A stretch of 64,000 bases of DNA from CAYWXK01 sp964462515 (GTDB lineage: Bacteria > Planctomycetota > Phycisphaerae > Sedimentisphaerales > Anaerobacaceae). Below the pieces are notes generated by a model. It had not been told where the DNA came from and searched no databases. It saw only the letters and a program-made list of their open reading frames with translations. A program made the position numbers and the translations under genes. The stretch spans positions 1 through 64,000 of the forward strand of contig CAYWXK010000018.1 in NCBI GenBank assembly GCA_964462515.1. The letters run 5' to 3'. Positions 16,587-24,390 of this stretch are shown piece by piece; within the stretch, counting starts at the first letter, position 1; each line of letters opens with the position of its first letter.

Positions 16587-18869
16587 ATGAAACAGATATT
16601 ACAGTCCTACAAAACCGGCGAATTGTGGTTGGCCCAAACACCGATTCCAGCTTGTAAAAGTAATGGGATTTTGGTGCGCACCGGTGCCAGCTTAGTTTCA
16701 GCCGGCACCGAGCGCATGCTCGTTGCACTGGCGAAGAAATCCCTTATCTGCAAGGCTAAGGCCAGGCCGGACCTCGTAAAGAAAGTGCTCGCAAAAATTA
16801 AAACCGAAGGACTTTTGCAGACAATGCAAAATGTGTTTTCTAAGCTGGACACGCCCATAGCTCTCGGTTATTCGATTGCGGGCACCGTCCTCGAAGTCGG
16901 TCTTAACGTCTCGGGCTTTAAGCCCGGCGAGCAGGTGGCCTGCGGCGGGGCAGGTTATGCCACGCATGCCGACTACAACTACGTCCCTAAAAACCTCTGC
17001 GTTAAGATGCCTGATGGAGTAAGTTTTGAAGATGCATCTTTCACGACTGTCGGTGCAATTGCAATGCAGGGCGTTCGCCAGGCCGATGTCCGAATAGGCG
17101 AACGAATTGTGGTAATTGGTCTGGGTTTGATAGGCTTACTTACCGTTCAGATACTCAAGGCCTGCGGATGCAAGGTATTGGGGATGGATTTAGACCCCGG
17201 TAAGTGCACACTCGCTAGAGACCTGGGAGCAGATGATGCGGTCAGCGCCAATCTAATCGAGACATCTGAGGCGTTCTCTTGTGGCTATGGCGCTGACGCG
17301 GTAATCATTACTGCAGCAACGAAATCCAACAGACCCATAGAAGAGGCCGCTGAAATTTCACGAATGAAGGGACGTATCGTAGTGGTCGGAATGGTCCGTA
17401 TGGATGTGCCCCGTGAAGCATTTTACAAAAAAGAATTGGAATTGCGACTAAGCACGTCATACGGGCCGGGACGATACGACCCATTATATGAGGAACACAG
17501 CCAGGATTATCCGTTTGGTTACGTTCGCTGGACCGAACAACGAAATATGCAGAGCTTCCTGGAGCTTGTTGCAGATGCCAAAGTGACGCCCGGCAAACTA
17601 ATCACTCATAGATTCACCATCGACGAAGGCCTTAAAGCTTACGAACTACTCGCAGGCAACGGAGCTTATAGCAAACCTCAAACATATCTCGGCATAGTAA
17701 TCAACTATACTGATACCGCTTCGGACCAAAACCCGGCAAAAAAAATCGAACTCCGCACTAGGTCTGCCTGCACAGATAACAAAATTGGCATTGGTTTTAT
17801 AGGGGCGGGTAACTTTGCCAAGGCTGTTCTTCTTCCGGCCTTAAAACGCATTGATAACGTCAACCTCATAGGCCTGTGCACCGCTACCGCAATGTCCGGA
17901 ACGGAAACCGGCAAAAAGTACGGATTTGCTTATGCTACGACCGACTATCAGCAGCTTCTGACAGATGAGTTGGTCAACACCATCTTTATCGCCACACAGC
18001 ACGATACCCATGCCCGCTTTGCCTGCGAGGCCTTATCGGCCGGCAAAAATGTCTTCGTTGAAAAGCCGCTGTGCCTTAGGCCCGAAGACCTTGAAAATTA
18101 TAGAGCTTCATTATCGTCAAGATGGCTTTCGCCACAAAGTGCCGCTGCCGATGGGCATAGCCCGGTGTTAATGGTCGGCTTCAATCGCAGATTCTCACGA
18201 CACGCCCTCGCCTTGAAAGAGGTATTTGCATCCCGCAGGTCGCCTCTGGTAATTACATACCGCATAAATGCCGGTGTCATCCCTGAGGATTCCTGGATTC
18301 AGAACCCCGAATCCGGCGGCGGACGGATTATCGGGGAAGTCTGTCACTTCGTTGATTTCTGTGAATTTGTCACCGGTTCCGTCCCCATCCGGGTATTTGC
18401 CGATTGCATCGCCTCCAGCAACACTTCTGTTCCTCCGGAGGATTCGGTGGTTATTACAATAAGTTATGCTGATGGCTCTCTATCAACAATCCAGTATCTT
18501 GCACTCGGTTCGTCACGCCTGCCCAAAGAGCGGGTGGAAGTCTATGCCGACAGAATAACGGCTTGTGTTGACAACTTCACAAGGACCGATTTTTTCACAG
18601 CAAAATGCCGACCGATTAAAGGCAGGCAAGATAAGGGTTTTGACGCTGAGTTGAAAGCTTTTATAGAGACCGTTCGCAGCGGCGGTCAATGGCCAATCCC
18701 CTTTGAAAGCTTCATACGAACCACTAAAGTTACTTTTGCAGTGATTCAATCACTTCGCTCAGGCAAAGTAATATCGCTCAACGGCCAGGAAACTATCCCA
18801 GAATGCCCGGTAGAAAACAGCAGGACAGAAATTGTCATTGCGAGAACCCCGCACCAATTGAACTTTTGA
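16587..18869 (+). CDS. Bi-domain oxidoreductase: alcohol-dehydrogenase-like + Gfo/Idh/MocA
   Basis: A natural fusion of about 760 residues. The N-terminal half is a medium-chain dehydrogenase: LVSAGTERMLV, GYSIAGTVLEVG and the NAD(P) site IVVIGLGLIGLLTVQILKA. From about residue 390 a Gfo/Idh/MocA dehydrogenase follows, with GFIGAGNFAKAVLLPALK for NAD binding, FVEKPLCLRPEDL with the conserved EKP, and the substrate segment VGFNRRFSRHALAL. Such fusions recur next to heparinase-like genes, as here, and probably oxidise or reduce a sugar residue or nucleotide sugar. I prefer ATG 16587 because the fold starts there; an in-frame TTG-type start at 16554 adds 11 residues. The last codons (RTPHQLNF) come from an inverted-repeat element that also supplies the stop. 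Confidence 0.85.
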   Translation: MKQILQSYKTGELWLAQTPIPACKSNGILVRTGASLVSAGTERMLVALAKKSLICKAKARPDLVKKVLAKIKTEGLLQTMQNVFSKLDTPIALGYSIAGTVLEVGLNVSGFKPGEQVACGGAGYATHADYNYVPKNLCVKMPDGVSFEDASFTTVGAIAMQGVRQADVRIGERIVVIGLGLIGLLTVQILKACGCKVLGMDLDPGKCTLARDLGADDAVSANLIETSEAFSCGYGADAVIITAATKSNRPIEEAAEISRMKGRIVVVGMVRMDVPREAFYKKELELRLSTSYGPGRYDPLYEEHSQDYPFGYVRWTEQRNMQSFLELVADAKVTPGKLITHRFTIDEGLKAYELLAGNGAYSKPQTYLGIVINYTDTASDQNPAKKIELRTRSACTDNKIGIGFIGAGNFAKAVLLPALKRIDNVNLIGLCTATAMSGTETGKKYGFAYATTDYQQLLTDELVNTIFIATQHDTHARFACEALSAGKNVFVEKPLCLRPEDLENYRASLSSRWLSPQSAAADGHSPVLMVGFNRRFSRHALALKEVFASRRSPLVITYRINAGVIPEDSWIQNPESGGGRIIGEVCHFVDFCEFVTGSVPIRVFADCIASSNTSVPPEDSVVITISYADGSLSTIQYLALGSSRLPKERVEVYADRITACVDNFTRTDFFTAKCRPIKGRQDKGFDAELKAFIETVRSGGQWPIPFESFIRTTKVTFAVIQSLRSGKVISLNGQETIPECPVENSRTEIVIARTPHQLNF

Positions 18870-18926
18870 GGTCGTTTTTTCTATTGGCATTACAATTATT
18901 CATTATCGAGCGGACAATTGGTGCGG
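18849..18926. repeat. 78-bp inverted-repeat element, copy 1
   Basis: CCGCACCAATTG at 18849-18860 and its exact complement CAATTGGTGCGG at 18915-18926 are the ends of a small MITE-like unit. The left end is translated as the last codons of the oxidoreductase and the TGA lies inside the element. Reversed, the unit aligns along its length with 22279-22355, sharing TTGTCCG, GATAAT and TAGAAAAA in the same order. No coding capacity. Confidence 0.75.
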
Positions 18927-18943
18927 AGTGTTTTCTTCAATAG

Positions 18944-19077
18944 TGGTCTGTGACATTTCAATTGATGGTCGTCATTGCGAGCGAAGCGAAGCAATCTCGG
19001 TTCTTTTGACAATTGAGATTGCCACGGACTTATCAGGCCTCGCGATGACAGTTTATCGTAACACCTGTCACAGACCA
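18944..19077. repeat. Nested fold-back repeat
   Basis: TGGTCTGTGACA (18944-18955) is perfectly inverted at 19066-19077 (TGTCACAGACCA). Nested inside are TCATTGCGAG with CTCGCGATGA (one mismatch) and GCAATCTC with GAGATTGC. The DNA can therefore fold into one long interrupted hairpin. It shares the inner words with the repeat at 12560. It lies right after the 78-bp element and before the heparinase gene. Confidence 0.7.
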
Positions 19078-19130
19078 ATAGTTTTGCGTTTTTAATTTTG
19101 CGCTTTGCATTTTCTTCAGATACTTCAACT

Positions 19131-20984
19131 ATGTCTTTGCTGATTTTATTAAATACAATTCGCTATATGCGCTGTCAGCAGATTCTGGGCCAGCTCCGTA
19201 ACAGGTTCAGACAACGGTACGAAAAAATGGAGGAATTCAACTTTGGCTCCATACCTCCCTTTCCCGGTTGCTGTTGGCACCACGCAACCCCTTTTCTGCC
19301 GCCCGGGTCACAAAATAACTGCGCAGTTGATATACTACGAGGCCGATTGTCTTTTTTGAATAATGTGCAGGATATCGGCTGGCCCCCAACGTGGGACAAC
19401 CAGGCTCTGCCGAAACTTTGGCGGTATAACCTGCACTACTTTGACTATCTCTGGGCGTTAGAATGGCCCCACGCCAAGGCGGTAGTCCTCGACTGGATTA
19501 ACCACCATAAAATTCAAAAAGACCACATCGGCTGGGAGCCTTACCCTACGGCACTACGGTTGATGAATTGGTGTACATTCTTCTTTGGAGAACACAGAAA
19601 GCACACTCAGGCAGATGGCGATTTCATCAGAAACTTGTGGCAAAGTATTTTCATCCAAACCGAATGGCTTACAAAACATATTGAAACGCATTTGCTCGGC
19701 AATCATCTCTTTGAAAATGGTGCAGCCCTTGCTCTTGCCGGTAGCTGTTTTTCCGGCAGCGAAGCAATCAATTGGTTCAAGCTCGGAAAAAGGATACTCG
19801 AAAAGGAGTTGCTCGAGCAAATACTCCCGGACGGCTTACACTACGAGCGTTCTCCTATGTATCACAGCCGGCTAATTTACGTGCTATGTTTGCTGCTAAA
19901 TACTCAAAATGCCGAACTGCGGCACCTTATTTCGGACCCGCTTAAAAAGATGCTCAAAGCGCTCAAATATATTGTGCATCCCGACACCAATATCTCCTTA
20001 TTCAACGATAGTGCCTTCGGTATTTACAACCACCCCGAGCAGTTAATTTGTTACTCGACTAGGCTTCTTGGCGACATATCAGTCACCCCGCATCTGATTC
20101 CTTTCACCGCTGAACTCGCAGAGAGCGCCGAGTCTTTTCTAATTCCAATTTCTTCTCTGCGGTCTTTGCGCTCTCCGCGGTTAATGAACCATCGGTGTGG
20201 GGGCGCTGCTGCCGGCTGGTTCGCTCTGCCCGATGCCGGTTATTACGGGGCACGCACAGAAGATGGGTCGTATGTAATTTGTGATGCTGGTCCTATTGGT
20301 CCGGATTACATCCCTGGTCACGCCCATGCGGACATCTTTTCTTTCGAGCTTTCCATCAAAGGTCACAGAGTCATTGTTGACAGCGGTGTATATGACTACG
20401 AGATCGGCCCCACACGTGATTACTGCCGTTCTACAAAGGCTCACAATACAGTCCAGATAAATGGACAGGACCAGTGTGAAATGTGGGGGGCCTTTAGAGT
20501 GGCCCGTCGAGGGCGGCCGCATAGCGTCCAATGGCTGCCAACAGAAGACGGTTTTCAACTTGGCGCCTGGCACGATGGTTACAGAAGACTTAAGGGCAGA
20601 CCCATACATCATCGCCAATTTACCTGGCATAAATCAGGTGGACTTTCGATAAACGACACAATTACCGCTTCCTGTCGCCAGAGTGCTGCTTCGAGATTGC
20701 ACCTGCATCCTGACTGCTCAATAAACAAACTCAAAGACAGCTCGGCGTTGATAACCTACCCGGCAGGCGAATTTGAGATTTCTTTTTTAGGCGATGGCAA
20801 GTTATCGGTTGAAGATTCTTTGTACTGCCCGGAATTTGGCAGGAAATTCGAAACTAAAAGTTTAGTATATTGCGCATCTGGACGCGACATCAAAATTTCC
20901 TTCGTTATAACAGCTCAGCAAAGGCAGGTCGTCAGCCTGCCTCAAAAATTTCGCGATACCCGCCATTTAGTTTCCTCCAAATAA
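19131..20984 (+). CDS. Heparinase II/III-family (alginate-lyase-like) protein
   Basis: About 617 residues. The N-terminal half is the helical toroid of heparinase II/III proteins: KLWRYNLHYFDYLWAL, HIGWEPYPTALRLMNW and ETHLLGNHLFENGAALALAG. The C-terminal half is the beta-sandwich: PDAGYYGARTEDGSYVICDA, GHAHADIFSFEL with the conserved histidines, VDSGVYDYEIGP and STKAHNTVQINGQ. Members cleave acidic polysaccharides by beta-elimination. In biosynthetic clusters they probably trim or edit the exported polymer. No signal peptide is evident at ATG 19131, which is unusual for a lyase, and no Shine-Dalgarno supports this start or an earlier TTG at 19098. A foreign-looking in-frame tract sits at about residues 327-353. 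Confidence 0.8.
   Translation: MSLLILLNTIRYMRCQQILGQLRNRFRQRYEKMEEFNFGSIPPFPGCCWHHATPFLPPGSQNNCAVDILRGRLSFLNNVQDIGWPPTWDNQALPKLWRYNLHYFDYLWALEWPHAKAVVLDWINHHKIQKDHIGWEPYPTALRLMNWCTFFFGEHRKHTQADGDFIRNLWQSIFIQTEWLTKHIETHLLGNHLFENGAALALAGSCFSGSEAINWFKLGKRILEKELLEQILPDGLHYERSPMYHSRLIYVLCLLLNTQNAELRHLISDPLKKMLKALKYIVHPDTNISLFNDSAFGIYNHPEQLICYSTRLLGDISVTPHLIPFTAELAESAESFLIPISSLRSLRSPRLMNHRCGGAAAGWFALPDAGYYGARTEDGSYVICDAGPIGPDYIPGHAHADIFSFELSIKGHRVIVDSGVYDYEIGPTRDYCRSTKAHNTVQINGQDQCEMWGAFRVARRGRPHSVQWLPTEDGFQLGAWHDGYRRLKGRPIHHRQFTWHKSGGLSINDTITASCRQSAASRLHLHPDCSINKLKDSSALITYPAGEFEISFLGDGKLSVEDSLYCPEFGRKFETKSLVYCASGRDIKISFVITAQQRQVVSLPQKFRDTRHLVSSK
20111..20190. repeat. Repeat-like tract inside the heparinase gene
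   Basis: The stretch is built of words such as TGAACTCGCAGAGAGCGCC and TCTCTGCGGTCTTTGCGCTC. These resemble the CACAGAG/CTCTGTGG repeat family that otherwise sits between genes here (for example 40905-40945 and 51281-51330). It is read in frame as a Ser/Leu/Arg-rich segment (LIPISSLRSLRSPRL) between the two heparinase domains. Confidence 0.45.
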
Positions 20985-21006
20985 TTCAAACCCTAAATTA
21001 TCATCG

Positions 21007-22302
21007 ATGAGAATCCTGTTCTTCACTCATTATTTTCCACCGGAATGTAATGCCCCTGCTTGGCGCGTCCTTGAAATGTGCAAACGCTGGGTTAAAGCTG
21101 GTCACAACGTGCATGTCATAACCTGCGCACCTAACGTCCCAAACGGCATCGTCTATGATGGCTACAAGAACCGCCTTATCCAGAGAGAAATTATCAATGG
21201 CATCAAAACTACACGAGTCTGGACATATATAGCCGCTAATAGCGGAATGACTAAGAGAATAATCAATTATTTATCATATCTGTTCTCTGCGAGCATCGCT
21301 GCTCTGTTCGACACCAAACCGGACGTCGTAATTGCCACGTCACCGCAGTTTTTTTGCGGCTGGGCAGGGGTAATCTTCAGCCGGCTGAGACGGGTTCCTT
21401 TGATTCTTGAAATCCGTGATATTTGGCCCGACTCCATCATAACCGTCCAAGCTATGCACAATAAGCGCATCCTGCACTTTGTCCAATGGCTGGAGAAAAA
21501 GCTCTACGCCGCAGCCCATCACATAGTAACGGTCGGCGAAGGTTATAAACAGAAACTCTATGAAAAAGGGATGTGGCCAAACGACGTTTCCGTGGTCCCC
21601 AATGGTGTTGACCCTGAAGTTTTCCACCCACAACAGTCAGATGATGACCTCAGACAACGTTATCACCTCGACGGACAGTTTATCTGTTCTTACGTGGGGA
21701 CTATAGGAATGGCATGTGGTCTTGATATTGTCCTTCGGGCGGCAAAAAGGTTAATAAACAAAAACCCAGACCATATAAAGTTCCTGCTGGTAGGCGATGG
21801 GGCGATAAAAAACGAGCTGGAAAAACGGGCAGCTCTCGAAAAGTTGCACAACGTGATTTTCACCGGAAAACAGGATAAGCAGATGGTCCCTCGATTCCTG
21901 TCAATTTCAGATGCTTGTTTGGTTCATCTGAAGAAAGCAGACTTGTTCAAAACGGTTCTGCCTTCGAAAATCTTTGAAGCAGCGGCAATGGCAAAGCCCA
22001 TCATTCTCGGTGTGGAGGGTTTCACTGCAGACCTTCTGAAACAAGCAAACGCAGGAATATCCATTGAACCCGAAAATGACGAACAACTGGTCGCGGCTGT
22101 GGAAATGCTTTACCGTAACCCCAATCTCTGCCATTCGCTTGGACAGGCTGGCCGCAAATATGTAGCGAGCTGTTACAACTACGATAACCTCGCGAGGGAT
22201 TACCTGACTATAATTAGCAATGTGTGCAATTCCAATACCATTAACAATAAAAGTAGAAACCTGCCGGTGGATAGAGCCCCACACCAGTTGTCCGTTAGAT
22301 AA
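21007..22302 (+). CDS. Glycosyltransferase family 4 (WbuB-like)
   Basis: A 431-residue GT-B enzyme. The start MRILFFTHYFPPECNAPAWR, the segment LILEIRDIWPDSI and VSVVPNGVDPEVFHP are typical of the WbuB-like group of GT4 enzymes, often annotated as N-acetylaminosugar transferases. The donor domain has YVGTIGMACGLDIVLRAA, KFLLVGDGAIKNEL and LPSKIFEAAAMAKPIILGV. It closes the biosynthetic cluster on this strand. The last ten residues (DRAPHQLSVR) and the stop lie in the second copy of the inverted-repeat element, so the native C terminus was probably slightly different. The sugar specificity is a family guess only. Confidence 0.85.
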   Translation: MRILFFTHYFPPECNAPAWRVLEMCKRWVKAGHNVHVITCAPNVPNGIVYDGYKNRLIQREIINGIKTTRVWTYIAANSGMTKRIINYLSYLFSASIAALFDTKPDVVIATSPQFFCGWAGVIFSRLRRVPLILEIRDIWPDSIITVQAMHNKRILHFVQWLEKKLYAAAHHIVTVGEGYKQKLYEKGMWPNDVSVVPNGVDPEVFHPQQSDDDLRQRYHLDGQFICSYVGTIGMACGLDIVLRAAKRLINKNPDHIKFLLVGDGAIKNELEKRAALEKLHNVIFTGKQDKQMVPRFLSISDACLVHLKKADLFKTVLPSKIFEAAAMAKPIILGVEGFTADLLKQANAGISIEPENDEQLVAAVEMLYRNPNLCHSLGQAGRKYVASCYNYDNLARDYLTIISNVCNSNTINNKSRNLPVDRAPHQLSVR

Positions 22303-22355
22303 TCGATAAACGCCACAGAGTAGAAAAATCAAGCCAGATGGTTAAATTGGTGCGG
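22279..22355. repeat. 77-bp inverted-repeat element, copy 2
   Basis: The ends are CCACACCAGTTG (22279-22290) and AAATTGGTGCGG (22344-22355). The unit aligns with the reversed element at 18849-18926 over its whole length, so the two copies lie in opposite orientations. The left end encodes the last codons of the GT4 gene and contains its TAA. The rest lies between converging genes. Confidence 0.7.
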
Positions 22356-22409
22356 CGTCACCTGCTGCCTGCGATGGATAAGAATTGTAAGATAGTGCCT
22401 GAGGCGAAG

Positions 22410-23678
22410 CTACTCGTGCCGCAGTGCCACAATCGGGTCCACCTTCGCAGCGTTTATAGCAGGGTATAACCCGAAGATTATGCCGATAGTCATACTAATA
22501 AACAGCGGCAGTAATACCCCTGACAGCGTGATTATCGTCATCATCCCCGAGAAAATTGTTATCAGGAAAGGTATCAGAACCCCCACTCCTAATCCGATGA
22601 TGCCGCCGGTGGTGGACAAGACCACCGTCTCAATAAGAAACTGAAAAACGATTTGCCTTCTCTTGGCCCCTATCGCCCGCCGGATGCCGATTTCACGAGT
22701 TCGTTCCGTAACGGATGCCAGCATTATATTCATTATGCCGATTCCCCCCACCAGCAGGCTGATGCCGGCAATAGACCCCAGAACAATATTGAACGTCCGC
22801 TTGGTAGCCTCGGCCTGCTTTAATAGCGCTAAAGGAACGCTTACTATGTAGTCTTTCTTCTTGTGAAACCTCTCCAGCATCCTTTCTATGCCCGCTGCGA
22901 CTGCCTCAACATTTTCCGTCTCATCCGCCTGCACAATAATCTGGTGCAGTTCTACCTGCTCTCGCTCAAACGTCCCTGAAGTCACTTTCGTAAATATATC
23001 GCCAAAGTACTGACGTGCCACATTAATTGGGATATAGACATCGATTTCCTGGTCCGGTATTTGAATACTTCCGGCCTGCCCGCTTTCGCTTTTGACTATG
23101 CCCACGACCTCAAACTCATCTCCCCCGATGCGAATCGTCTGGCCTATAACGCTCTCGGTAGCTAAGATTTTTCGAGCGCCGAATTCGGTCAATACCGCCA
23201 CGGGAGCACGTTTTTCCTGGTCGGACTGCAAAATAGCACGTCCGGCGATGATGTCCCTCGGCACAAGCTCAAACCATTGAGGCGTCGTCCCAACCACCCG
23301 CAATTCTATCGACCTTTCGCGTAGTCGCGATTCCTTTCGCATCAGCTTCACCGGAGCAGTTTGCTTGATATTGCTGAAACTTTCGGATATCCTCCGATGG
23401 TCCTCATATTTCAATCCGTAGATGCTCATGTGCGAATGTGTGGTGGCAACCTGCTCATCCTCGGTGCTCTTAACCGCTGAAACAATGATATTCGTGCTGC
23501 CGAGCTTCCGTATCTGAGAAAGGGCCTCTTTGCTGGCCCCCTCCCCAACTGACAGCATTGCCACAACGCTTCCCACCCCAAACACAACGCCTAACATCGT
23601 CAGAAACGACCGCAGTTTGTGCAATAGCAAATTCCTAATGCCCAGCATTATATTCCTTGTTATTTTAGTTTGCTGCAT
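22410..23678 (-). CDS. MacB-type ABC transporter permease
   Basis: About 422 residues with the MacB/FtsX layout. There is an N-terminal membrane segment in LRSFLTMLGVVFGVGSVVAM and a periplasmic core of about 220 residues. Three C-terminal membrane segments begin at ISLLVGGIGIMNIMLASVTE and contain TREIGIRRAIGAKRRQI, the coupling region to the ATPase. It moves substrates mechanically from the periplasm side to the outer-membrane channel together with the adaptor and TolC. ATG 23678 is supported by GAGGAAGG just upstream. It overlaps the ATPase gene by 14 bases. It is the last gene of the efflux operon and converges with the polysaccharide cluster. Confidence 0.85.
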   Translation of the reverse strand: MQQTKITRNIMLGIRNLLLHKLRSFLTMLGVVFGVGSVVAMLSVGEGASKEALSQIRKLGSTNIIVSAVKSTEDEQVATTHSHMSIYGLKYEDHRRISESFSNIKQTAPVKLMRKESRLRERSIELRVVGTTPQWFELVPRDIIAGRAILQSDQEKRAPVAVLTEFGARKILATESVIGQTIRIGGDEFEVVGIVKSESGQAGSIQIPDQEIDVYIPINVARQYFGDIFTKVTSGTFEREQVELHQIIVQADETENVEAVAAGIERMLERFHKKKDYIVSVPLALLKQAEATKRTFNIVLGSIAGISLLVGGIGIMNIMLASVTERTREIGIRRAIGAKRRQIVFQFLIETVVLSTTGGIIGLGVGVLIPFLITIFSGMMTIITLSGVLLPLFISMTIGIIFGLYPAINAAKVDPIVALRHE

Positions 23679-24390
23679 TCTTGCCTTCCTCAATTCTATC
23701 AATCTTCCCGTCTATCATGTGCATCCGGTGCCGGGCGTAGGCGGCAATATCCTGCTCGTGCGTCACCATAATAATGGTCTTGCCCTGCTCGTTTAATTTG
23801 CTTAAAACCTCCATAATTTGCAAACCCGTGGTCGAATCGAGATTGCCCGTGGGCTCGTCCGCAAAGATAATCTGTGGGTCGTTGGCCAATGCCCTGGCAA
23901 TAGCAACTCTTTGCATCTGGCCCCCTGATAGCTCATTGGGCCGATGATGCAGCCTGTCTCCAAGTCCTACTTCATCCGCAAGCTCCTTCGCTCGCTGGCT
24001 GCTTCGCATAGACTCCCACCCTAAATAGTAGAGAGGCAGCTCAATATTACTCTGCACCGTCAGCTGAGGAATCAGATTGAAGCTCTGAAATATAAATCCT
24101 AAGTGCCGTAGCCTTAGCTCGCTCAGCGAATCATCGCTAAGTTGACTGACATCCCTGCCTTCGAAATAGTAAGAGCCTGAAGTCAAACGGTCAAGACACC
24201 CCAGGATATTCATCATCGTACTCTTGCCCGACCCGCTCGGCCCCATAATGGCATAGAAATCACCCTTCCTGAATGTCAAGCTGATGCTGGCCAGCGCCTT
24301 GACCTCTTCTGTCCCCACCTGATATACCTTGCATGCGTTCTCAAGCCTGACGATTTCCTTATCGTTGCCTGTCGGAGTCTGTTCACGCAT
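23665..24390 (-). CDS. MacB/LolD-type ABC transporter ATP-binding protein
   Basis: A 241-residue ABC ATPase. Walker A is GPSGSGKST (about residues 51-59), the Q-loop lies in FIFQSFNLIPQLTV, the signature is LSGGQMQRVAIARAL, Walker B is IIFADEPTGNLDS and the switch His is in MVTHEQD. This belongs to the LolD/MacB subfamily with a stand-alone ATPase. It powers the permease encoded directly downstream. The gene starts one base after the stop of the adaptor gene, and its 3' end overlaps the permease gene. It is complete, with a C-terminal tail rich in charged residues. Confidence 0.9.
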   Translation of the reverse strand: MREQTPTGNDKEIVRLENACKVYQVGTEEVKALASISLTFRKGDFYAIMGPSGSGKSTMMNILGCLDRLTSGSYYFEGRDVSQLSDDSLSELRLRHLGFIFQSFNLIPQLTVQSNIELPLYYLGWESMRSSQRAKELADEVGLGDRLHHRPNELSGGQMQRVAIARALANDPQIIFADEPTGNLDSTTGLQIMEVLSKLNEQGKTIIMVTHEQDIAAYARHRMHMIDGKIDRIEEGKNAAN

